Assembly (NCBI RefSeq): GCF_037023745.1
Contig: NZ_CP146101.1
Span: 434,001 to 498,000 of the forward strand
DNA from: Streptomyces sp. SCSIO 30461
Lineage (GTDB): Bacteria > Actinomycetota > Actinomycetes > Streptomycetales > Streptomycetaceae
Length of the DNA: 64,000 nt
Reading direction: 5' to 3'
The translations under genes and the position numbers were made by a program. The notes beneath the pieces were generated by a model that saw only the letters and a list, made by a program, of their open reading frames with translations, was not told the DNA's origin and did not search any database. This document shows positions 34,459-41,988 of the stretch, piece by piece (position 1 is the stretch's first letter; the number at the start of each line of letters is the position of its first letter).

Positions 34459-34472
34459 GTCCCAAAACGTCC
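34459..34472. promoter_or_regulatory. Second operator-like site GTCCCAAAACGTCC
   Basis: It matches 12 of 14 positions of the left part of the palindrome at 33,698 and lies in the 95-bp space between the divergent HAD and XRE genes, where both promoters must be. Confidence 0.5.
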
Positions 34473-34509
34473 TTGCGCGATCACGCGGTGCGCCGATTCG
34501 ATATCTGCT

Positions 34510-35283
34510 GTGAACGACCGACTGCGCACCGTGCTCGGCCAACGCGGCGTCTCGCCCGACTCGCTGGCCGAAATCTGCGAAGTAGATCCCAAAACGGTGA
34601 GCCGGTGGCTAGGCGGGCGAGTTCCCCATGCCCGGCACCGCTTCCGCGTCGCGCGACACCTGCGCGTGGAAGAGACCTTCCTCTGGCCCGAGCCGTCCAA
34701 GCGCCCCGGCCGGCCGCAGGACGGGTTAGGCACCGAGCTGGTCGGCACCTACCAGAACAGGGCCAGCGTGCCCCGGGACGTCTGGCTCGCGCTGCTGCGA
34801 GAGGCTCGCCACGAGATCGGCGTCCTCGTCTTCTCCGGTACCTTCTTCGCCCAGTCCAATCCCCACGTCGCCAAGATGCTCTCCGAACGTGCCGCCGATG
34901 GAGTGCGGGTGCGCCTGTGCTTCGGCGACCCGGACGGGCAGGCAGTCGCCATCCGGGGCCGCGAGGAGGGAATCGGCGACACCCTCGCCGCCAAGATCCG
35001 CGCCTCGCTGACGTACTACCGGCCCCTGCTGGGCGAGGCCGGGTGCGCCGTACGGCTCCATGACACCACCCTCTACACGTCCATGTTCCGCTACGACGAC
35101 AACCTGCTCGTCAACCCCCACATCTGGGGACAACCGGCCAGCGCCAACCCCCTCCTCCACCTCAAGAGGACGGACGGCACAGGGTGGTTCGACAATTACG
35201 CTCAGAGCTTCGACGCCGTCTGGGCCGCCGCGCGGCCATGGGCACCCGACCAGGAGAGGACCGCCGACCATGGGCAGGACTGA
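34510..35283 (+). CDS. XRE-type DNA-binding protein with DUF5919 domain
   Basis: 257 residues from GTG 34510; no ribosome site is visible, so a leaderless message is possible. An N-terminal HTH (LRTVLGQRGVSPDSLAEICE ... KTVSRWLGG) is followed by a C-terminal domain with YQNRASVPRDVWLALLREA, GVLVFSGTFFAQSN and GVRVRLCFGDPDG. This has the look of the DUF5919 domain, which I believe is related to phospholipase-D-like folds. It probably regulates the neighbouring genes in response to a ligand. It overlaps the NUDIX gene by 14 bases. Confidence 0.82.
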   Translation: MNDRLRTVLGQRGVSPDSLAEICEVDPKTVSRWLGGRVPHARHRFRVARHLRVEETFLWPEPSKRPGRPQDGLGTELVGTYQNRASVPRDVWLALLREARHEIGVLVFSGTFFAQSNPHVAKMLSERAADGVRVRLCFGDPDGQAVAIRGREEGIGDTLAAKIRASLTYYRPLLGEAGCAVRLHDTTLYTSMFRYDDNLLVNPHIWGQPASANPLLHLKRTDGTGWFDNYAQSFDAVWAAARPWAPDQERTADHGQD

Positions 35284-35737
35284 GTACTACAACGACCCCA
35301 CCGCCCCGAAGGCGAACACCCTCATTCCGGCCAGCAACCTGCTCGTCGTTGACGAGACCGGCGCCATCCTCCTCCAGCGCCGCCGCGACACCGGCCAATG
35401 GGCGCTCCCCGGCGGGGCCCAGGACATCGGCGAGACCGCGGCCGAGTGCGCCGTCCGCGAGTGCTTGGAGGAGACCGGGATCATCGCGGAGATCACAGGC
35501 TTTCTCGGCGTCTACACCAACCCGAACCACATCGTCGCCTACACCGACGGCGAGATCCGCCAGCAGTACGAGAACACCTACATCGGCCGCCCCGTCGGCG
35601 GAGCACCCACGGTCAACGACGAGGCCGACGGCGTCCGCTTCGTCCAGCCCACTGCCCTGGACCGGTACGACATCCACCCCAGCATGCGCCAGCAGATCGG
35701 CGACTACCTCGCCGGCACCTACCCCTACCTTGGCTGA
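35270..35737 (+). CDS. NUDIX hydrolase coupled to the XRE-DUF5919 gene
   Basis: 155 residues from ATG 35270 with GGAGAGGA upstream. The Nudix box is complete: GGAQDIGETAAECAVREC then LEETGI. Nudix enzymes hydrolyse nucleoside diphosphates linked to another group; the substrate is unknown. The C-terminus overlaps the convergent HD gene by 13 bases. Confidence 0.9.
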   Translation: MGRTEYYNDPTAPKANTLIPASNLLVVDETGAILLQRRRDTGQWALPGGAQDIGETAAECAVRECLEETGIIAEITGFLGVYTNPNHIVAYTDGEIRQQYENTYIGRPVGGAPTVNDEADGVRFVQPTALDRYDIHPSMRQQIGDYLAGTYPYLG

Positions 35738-36288
35738 GCCGCTAAGGCGGCCTCGATCCTCTCGACCGAGGAGAAGATCTCCGGCGCCGCCCGCCGGATG
35801 AACCGCCCGACCACGCTGTTGTCTCCGTAGCGGCCGACGATCTCCGTGACCCGGTTTTGTGCGGTAGTCCGGTCGCCATCGGGTGTCGTCGTCATGTCGC
35901 AATACACGAGGGCGTCCACCAGCAGCGGGTCGTCCAGCAGCGGGAACTCTGACGCCAATTCATCCCGCAGCCCGCGCTCCTTGGCCTCCAACAGGGCAAA
36001 AGAGTGGTTCGCGACCAGCCGCACGAGCCGCTCGTCGGCCCCGTGCTCGTCACGAAGAAACCTAGCCCCGTCCAGCGGGTGGAACCCGGTCACGGCCAGT
36101 CGAGGTGCGTACCCGACGTCGTGCAGTGTGGCGGAAGCGACGAGCAGGCCAGTGTTCTTGCCGAGGGCCGGCCCGACCTCGGCCGCACGTTCAGCCACTC
36201 CTTGTGTGTGCGCCCACCGACGTGGAAGCGCAGTGCTGAGTTCGGCTTCTGCTACTTGAATCGCCCAGCCGACCATAGCTTCATCCAT
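35725..36288 (-). CDS. HD-domain phosphohydrolase
   Basis: 187 residues from ATG 36288 (MDEAMVGWAIQVAEAEL). Metal ligands appear as RRWAHTQGV, ASATLHDVGYAP (the HD pair), NHSFALLEA and DALVYCDMTT. HD proteins hydrolyse nucleotides or cyclic nucleotides. Together with NUDIX, HAD and CYTH genes this makes four phosphate-ester enzymes in 6 kb. It is convergent with the NUDIX gene. Confidence 0.85.
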   Translation of the reverse strand: MDEAMVGWAIQVAEAELSTALPRRWAHTQGVAERAAEVGPALGKNTGLLVASATLHDVGYAPRLAVTGFHPLDGARFLRDEHGADERLVRLVANHSFALLEAKERGLRDELASEFPLLDDPLLVDALVYCDMTTTPDGDRTTAQNRVTEIVGRYGDNSVVGRFIRRAAPEIFSSVERIEAALAAQPR

Positions 36289-36816
36289 GGCCTGGTAATG
36301 CCCAGTGGCCCGACAGTCACTCTCCAAGCACCTCGGATCTCGAACGTCCGAAACGGCTCGGCGCCGCCGGCTACGGACTCGACGCGACCGCCCTGGCGCG
36401 GAACCTGATCGCCCACATCGCCGACTGGAGCACCAACCGCACCGCGGCACCGCGGCACCGCGGCACCGCTCAGGAGCATGCATCCGGTAGGTACCTCAGA
36501 CAGCGAACTTCCGAAGGGGCATGTCATTGACAAGCGACAGCCGCATGGTGCTGCTCTTTACCGGCACGAACGCCTAGCCACATGACGAGCTCGCCTCCTG
36601 AGGGCACGGCTTGAACGATCCGTGCCCGGGGGGCCGACGCTCACCGTGCCTTCGGCCGACAAAGGGATTTCTGTGCCCAGCCGGAGCAGCGACGAGAGTG
36701 AGCGCTGAGCGGGGTGCTGAGACTGGTGTGTCGGCCTGTCTGCCTGAATAATTGTCGCACTCGGGGGGTTTCGAGGTGCGTTGCCTCCTGCGCGTTCATG
36801 CCGGAGGTACGTCTGC
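36289..36816. other. Non-coding scar between the HD gene and the Hhe-like gene
   Basis: No intact gene. A plus-strand frame (RLGAAGYGLDATALARNLIA ..., about 36,350-36,480) looks like a relic of an unrecognised protein. It ends in three and a half tandem copies of the 8-mer ACCGCGGC (about 36,438-36,467). The 17-bp repeat at 36,334 lies at its start. The promoter of the large helicase gene should lie within 36,500-36,800. Confidence 0.4.
36334..36350 (+). repeat. 17-bp direct repeat, right copy
   Basis: Exact copy of CGGATCTCGAACGTCCG at 28,067-28,083. The two copies bracket an 8.3-kb cargo block. Confidence 0.6.
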
Positions 36817-39800
36817 ATGCCCAGTTCAGGAACGACCCGAGCCGCGCACTGGGGCAGCAGTGGCAGTGCAAGCGGCAGTGACCCTGCGCTCGATCGGTTG
36901 AAGGCTGTTCTGGGCGACTGGCGCAGCTCCTTGCTCGACCTCGGCGGGCGCAACCGGCTGCTGAACTTCAGGCATACGCGGACCGCAACCCTTGAAATCA
37001 CGGCGCCCGACCCCTTCACTGTGCTGTCCGGGCTCGCCCGCGGTTGGTTCTTCGCCCCCATCTCGGGCGGTGAAACCGAGGGGAACGCGGCCGGCGAGGT
37101 GGGGGAGGCGGAGGCTCCGGGCACCTTGGCGTTCTACGACTCGCCCTCCGCGGCTGGCCGACCCGGTGCCGCCTCGGGCCTGGTGACACAGAAGAGCACG
37201 CAGGCGGGGCTGGACGCGTCGCTCTACCAACTGCGGCAGAAGTCAGGCCAGATGTACAACGACTACGGTCTGTGGGTGCTCTGGCTCGGCGTCGGCATGC
37301 TGGACTGGCGGGAGGAGGGTGCCGAGGAGACGAGTTCCGCTCCGCTGCTGCTTGTACCTGTCGAGCTTCGCCGAGACGGGCGACGGCAGACGCGTCTGCA
37401 CCTGGCGGAGGACCAGGACCGGATCCACAACCCTGCGCTCGCGGTCAAGCTGGAACGGCTCGGAGTCGACTGGAGCTCCGTCGCCGACTGCGACGTGGCC
37501 GATCCGAGCGCGGTTCTCGCCGCCGCCCGGGATGTCGCGCGTGCGCAGGACGGCTGGTCGGTTGACGAGCGGGTGGTACTCGGCCTCTTCGCCTCGCACA
37601 AGGAGGCCATGTACCAGGACCTCCAGCAGAACGAGGAGCGCATCCTCGCTCATCCGCTGGTCCGGGCCGTCGGCCTCGGACCCGACGCGGGGCTGCCCGA
37701 CGATCTGATCGGCTTCGAGCCGCCCGAGCTGGACCGCATCGACGAGATCCAGCTGCCTGAGCGAACCCCACTCGTGCTGGACGCGGATTCCTCACAGCGG
37801 CAGTGCATCGCGGCCGCGTTGGACGGCGGCCCCTTCGTGATGAGCGGCCCGCCCGGTACGGGCAAGAGCCAGACGATCACCAACATGATCGCCGCCCTCA
37901 TGCACGCCGGCCGGTCCGTCCTCTTCGTCAGTGAGAAGGCCGCAGCGCTCGACGTGGTCCGCAACAGGCTGCGAGGCGTCGGCCTCGGCGACTTCGTGAT
38001 GGCCCTGCACAGCGGCGACACCAGCAAGAAGGCTGTGGCGACGGAGCTCGAGCGGGTGCTGACCACCGAAGTGCGGATCACCGGAGCGGCTGAGCACGAA
38101 CTGGACAGGGCACGCCGGCTGCGGGAGGAACTGTCGGCCTACGCGGCGGCCATGAACCAGACCCGCGAACCGCTCGGCCGTACCCTCCACGACGTCCTGG
38201 GCCGCCTGGTCCTCCTGGAGCAGGCCGACACCCCGCAGCTCACCCTCGGCGCAAGGAGCACCGCCACGGTCCGGCGGCTTGGCGCCGGGGAGCTGCAGGC
38301 GCTCATGGAAGCGGCCGGCACCGTCAGCCGGGCCTGGCGCCCGGCAGCGGAGGGCGAAGCGTTCGTCTGGCGTTGGCTGAAGCTGAAGGGGAGCTCCGTC
38401 CCCACCACAGTCCTCGCGGAGGCCACCGACGCGCTCGCGGACCTGCGCGCGGCTGCCGAGCGTCGACCGTTTGCGGTCACGACTCCCGAACCGCGTACTG
38501 TGCACGACGTACGGCAGACCGTACGGACCCTGGAAGCGTGCCTGCCAGACCGGGACCCAGCCACGGTCGGCACGGTCGGCGGCGGACTGTCGGACGACTT
38601 CTCCGGAAGCCTCGCCCAGCTGGCCGAGCTGTTCGGACTGCCTAAGCCGGAAACCTCCCAGGAAGCGTTCGGCCTACTGGAACTCGCCGATCTGGCCTCC
38701 GTGGTGAAACGGCCACCTGCGCGATGGTTCGACGAGGAAGGTCTGCGCGAGGCACATCGAGCGGCTCAGGAGGTGCGGGACGCGCTTGCAGCCCGCGCGG
38801 CAGCCCGCGCTGCAGCGGGAGATGTCTTTGGTGAGCAGGTGCTTGAAGCTGAAGAGTTGCCCGCCCTGGCCGAGAGGTTTACTGAACAGCATCGGGGTGT
38901 GTTCGCGCGTCTGGCTGGCCAGTATCGGGAGGATCGCGCGGCGGTGGCCGCGCTCACGCGCGACGGTGCCTGGGACAAGACACTGCCCCACCGCCTCAAC
39001 GACGCCCTGGCCTGGCAGAACACTGCGGCTGAGTTCGCTCGGTCGGTGGCACGTCACAAGGAGGCGCTGGGCGGCTACGTCCCCCGCGACGAAAGCGAAC
39101 TGCCCGCCATGGACGCAGCGCTGGCTGCTGCGGACCGCATCGCGGAACTCACCCGCGGGACGGCTCACCGGGACCCGCTCACTGCCCGCCTGGCCGACGG
39201 CACCGAGCCCGACCCGCTGCCGGGGTTGTTGGCCCGTGGCATTCGTAGCGCGCTGACCAGCTGGTGCGACACGGTGGCGCGCCGTGCCGCTCGCTGGTCG
39301 GAGTCATCGACCGCGCTACACGATCTCTTCGAGGAGCCCCGCCAGGCTCAGTTGTCCTTCGCCCTGTTCGGTACCTTCGACCAGGCCCAGCTGGCCGTCG
39401 ACGAACTCCGGGCCGACCCGCGTGGCTCGGAGGAATGGCAGGCATACCGCTCTGGAGTCGACGTCCTGGCGCGTCACGGTATCGATGACCTCGTCCCCCG
39501 TGCCGTCGAACGAGGCGTCCTGCCCGAACAGTTGCCTGCGGTGTTGGAGCAGGCCGTGCTGAAGTGCTGGGCCGACGACCTCCTGGCCACGGACACCCGT
39601 CTCGCCACCACCCGCTCCGCGGACCTGGACGCCCGGGTGGCCGACTTCCGGGAGGCCGACCGCCGACTGGTCGCCGCCGCGAGCGGTGCCGTGATCGAAG
39701 CGTGCAACAAGCGTCGGCCGCGCCGATTCAGCGGCGGGGCGGCCTTGGTGATCAAGAAGCAAGCGGAGCTGAAGCGACGCCACATGCCAGTGCGGGAACT

Positions 39801-41874
39801 ACTCGGCCGGACCCGCGAAGTCGTCCGGCTGATCAAGCCGTGCTTCATGATGAGCCCTCTGACGGTAAGCCAGTTCCTGCCCGCGGATTATCACTTCGAC
39901 GTGGTGATCTTCGACGAGGCATCACAGGTTCGCCCGGCCGACGCGATCAACTGCGTATACCGGGCAGACTCTCTGATCGTGGCCGGCGACGAAAAGCAGC
40001 TGCCGCCCACATCCTTCTTCGACTCGGCCGTCGAGGACGACTCCGACCAGTACGACGAGGACGTTCCGGACAGCTTCGAGTCGCTGCTGCACGCATGCAA
40101 GGCGGGCGCCCTGCGCGAGCTGTCCCTGCGCTGGCACTACCGCAGCCGTCACGAGGAACTGATCACGTTCAGCAACAGGTCCTTCTACGGCAACTCCATG
40201 GTGACCTTCCCCGGAGCGCTGGACCACGGCAACGACATCGGCGTCGACTTCTTCCACACACAGGGTGTGTACGACCGTGGCGGCCGACGCGACAACCGCG
40301 TGGAAGCGGAGTTCGTCGCCCGGCGGGTGATCCATCACTTCGACACCCGCCCTGGCCGCACTCTGGGTGTTGTCGCCCTCTCTCAGGCGCAGGCGGCGGC
40401 CATCGACCAGGCTGTCCAGCAGGCCCGGCTGCTCCGCCCCGACCTGGACCACTGCTTCACCGAGGACCGGCTCGACGGGTTCTTCGTCAAGAACCTCGAG
40501 TCCGTCCAGGGCGACGAGCGCGACGTCATGATCATGTCGATCGGGTACGGACCCGACGAGCACGGCAAATTCGGCACGAACTTCGGGCCCATCAACAAGG
40601 GCGGCGGCTGGCGGCGCCTGAATGTCGCCGTGACCCGGGCACGCTTCCGCATGGAGGTCGTCGCCTCGTTCCGGGGCAGCGGCCTGACCGACAGCGCCAA
40701 CGAGAGCGTTCAGCACCTGAAGCGGTATCTGGAGTACGCCGAGAACGGACCGGCAGTCCTCGCGCAGGCCGTGACACAGGCTGACGCCGAACCGGACAGC
40801 CCTTTCGAGGAGTCGGTCCTGCAGGTGCTACGCGACTGGGGCTACCGCGTGCAGCCGCAGGTTGGCGTGGCCGGATACCGCATCGACATCGGCGTGCGCC
40901 ATCCGCAGTTCCCCGGTGCCTACGCACTCGGTATCGAGTGCGACGGTGCGATGTACCACTCGTCCAGGACGGCTCGGGATCGCGACCGGCTGCGGGAGGA
41001 AGTGCTCGCCGGGCTGGGCTGGCGGCTGCACCGCATCTGGGGCACCGACTGGTATCGCGGCCGGGCTGCCGCCGAGCTGAGATTGCGTGAGGCGGTCGAG
41101 CTGGCGGTCGAGCGGGGACCGATGTCGGACTCCGACTCCACCTCGGTAGATCCGACGGTGGCCGCCGAGGATGAGGCGGAGGAGACCTCGCGCACGAGGC
41201 CGACCGCTCCGTTCTCTGGCGCTTCGGACTGGCCTGATGCTCCGGGACCGGGGGACGGAGCGACGCCTACGACCCTGGCGCCCCCGGACCATGAGCGCGT
41301 TCCTGTCGACACCGAGCCCGACCGGCCGTGGAGCTGCATGTACGAGACGTGCGAGATGACCGTGTCCTCACCGTACGAACTGCACACCCCGGAAGCCCGG
41401 CCCGCGCTGCGCAACGTCCTGACCAGGGTCATCGGGATCGAGGGACCCATTCACGAGGAACTCTTGGTACAGCGCGCCAGGGAGGCGTGGGGCGTTGCCC
41501 GGGCGGGCAACAGGATCCGCGACAACGTGCGGGAAGTAGTGCGCGGCCTCGTCCGTTCGGGGAAGGTCACCGTCGACGGGCAGTTCCTGGACGTGGCCGG
41601 CCGAGAGGACTTGGACGCTCGCGTTCCGGGAGAGGGCGACACCCCTCGCAAGGCCGCGCACATCGCCCCGGCCGAGCGGCAGCTGGCGCTGTACGAACTT
41701 GCCGCGGAGTGCCCAGGCATGTCACGGGACGAACTGGTCCGGCACGCAGGCGAGTTCTTTGGCTGGCGTCGTATGGGTCGGGACATCCGCAGCTTCCTGG
41801 ACTCCGACGTCGATGAGCTGCACCGCCGAGGCAGGTTGAGGGAGGCGGACGGTCATATCACGGCGGTCGGGTGA
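36817..41874 (+). CDS. hhe: DUF4011-helicase-Vsr-DUF3320 protein, Hhe-like anti-phage protein
   Basis: 1,685 residues from ATG 36817, which has GGAGGT nine bases before it. Order of domains: DUF4011 (RSSLLDLGGRNRLLNFRHTR, about residue 32), SF1 helicase with GPPGTGKSQTITNM (about 345) and VVIFDEASQVRPAD (about 1,028), then GDEKQLPPTSFF and VTRARFRMEVVAS, a Vsr/MTES_1575-like nuclease domain (about 1,330-1,420; FEESVLQVLRDWGYRV, IECDGAMYHSS) and a C-terminal DUF3320 (about 1,510-1,610). This architecture matches the single-gene Hhe defence protein reported among predicted anti-phage systems. It should bind, unwind and cut invading DNA. Confidence 0.85.
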   Translation: MPSSGTTRAAHWGSSGSASGSDPALDRLKAVLGDWRSSLLDLGGRNRLLNFRHTRTATLEITAPDPFTVLSGLARGWFFAPISGGETEGNAAGEVGEAEAPGTLAFYDSPSAAGRPGAASGLVTQKSTQAGLDASLYQLRQKSGQMYNDYGLWVLWLGVGMLDWREEGAEETSSAPLLLVPVELRRDGRRQTRLHLAEDQDRIHNPALAVKLERLGVDWSSVADCDVADPSAVLAAARDVARAQDGWSVDERVVLGLFASHKEAMYQDLQQNEERILAHPLVRAVGLGPDAGLPDDLIGFEPPELDRIDEIQLPERTPLVLDADSSQRQCIAAALDGGPFVMSGPPGTGKSQTITNMIAALMHAGRSVLFVSEKAAALDVVRNRLRGVGLGDFVMALHSGDTSKKAVATELERVLTTEVRITGAAEHELDRARRLREELSAYAAAMNQTREPLGRTLHDVLGRLVLLEQADTPQLTLGARSTATVRRLGAGELQALMEAAGTVSRAWRPAAEGEAFVWRWLKLKGSSVPTTVLAEATDALADLRAAAERRPFAVTTPEPRTVHDVRQTVRTLEACLPDRDPATVGTVGGGLSDDFSGSLAQLAELFGLPKPETSQEAFGLLELADLASVVKRPPARWFDEEGLREAHRAAQEVRDALAARAAARAAAGDVFGEQVLEAEELPALAERFTEQHRGVFARLAGQYREDRAAVAALTRDGAWDKTLPHRLNDALAWQNTAAEFARSVARHKEALGGYVPRDESELPAMDAALAAADRIAELTRGTAHRDPLTARLADGTEPDPLPGLLARGIRSALTSWCDTVARRAARWSESSTALHDLFEEPRQAQLSFALFGTFDQAQLAVDELRADPRGSEEWQAYRSGVDVLARHGIDDLVPRAVERGVLPEQLPAVLEQAVLKCWADDLLATDTRLATTRSADLDARVADFREADRRLVAAASGAVIEACNKRRPRRFSGGAALVIKKQAELKRRHMPVRELLGRTREVVRLIKPCFMMSPLTVSQFLPADYHFDVVIFDEASQVRPADAINCVYRADSLIVAGDEKQLPPTSFFDSAVEDDSDQYDEDVPDSFESLLHACKAGALRELSLRWHYRSRHEELITFSNRSFYGNSMVTFPGALDHGNDIGVDFFHTQGVYDRGGRRDNRVEAEFVARRVIHHFDTRPGRTLGVVALSQAQAAAIDQAVQQARLLRPDLDHCFTEDRLDGFFVKNLESVQGDERDVMIMSIGYGPDEHGKFGTNFGPINKGGGWRRLNVAVTRARFRMEVVASFRGSGLTDSANESVQHLKRYLEYAENGPAVLAQAVTQADAEPDSPFEESVLQVLRDWGYRVQPQVGVAGYRIDIGVRHPQFPGAYALGIECDGAMYHSSRTARDRDRLREEVLAGLGWRLHRIWGTDWYRGRAAAELRLREAVELAVERGPMSDSDSTSVDPTVAAEDEAEETSRTRPTAPFSGASDWPDAPGPGDGATPTTLAPPDHERVPVDTEPDRPWSCMYETCEMTVSSPYELHTPEARPALRNVLTRVIGIEGPIHEELLVQRAREAWGVARAGNRIRDNVREVVRGLVRSGKVTVDGQFLDVAGREDLDARVPGEGDTPRKAAHIAPAERQLALYELAAECPGMSRDELVRHAGEFFGWRRMGRDIRSFLDSDVDELHRRGRLREADGHITAVG

Positions 41875-41879
41875 TGGAA

Positions 41880-41903
41880 CCGCCGCGGACCGGATCGCGG
41901 CGG
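41880..41903 (+). terminator. Short hairpin after the Hhe-like gene
   Basis: The arms CCGCCGCG and CGCGGCGG with an eight-base loop start six bases after the stop. No T-run follows, so termination may be weak. Confidence 0.45.
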
Positions 41904-41974
41904 ATCGTAAGTGAACAAGGCGCACTGGTGTCAGCAGAAGGACATCATCACGCACACTACTGCAAAGCCGCGCG

Positions 41975-41980
41975 TAGTAT
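41975..41980 (+). promoter_or_regulatory. -10 box TAGTAT of a probable leaderless transcript
   Basis: TAGTAT ends eight bases before the GTG start at 41,989, which places the transcription start on or next to the start codon; no ribosome site is present. No good -35 box is seen. Confidence 0.5.
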
Positions 41981-41988
41981 AAACATTC

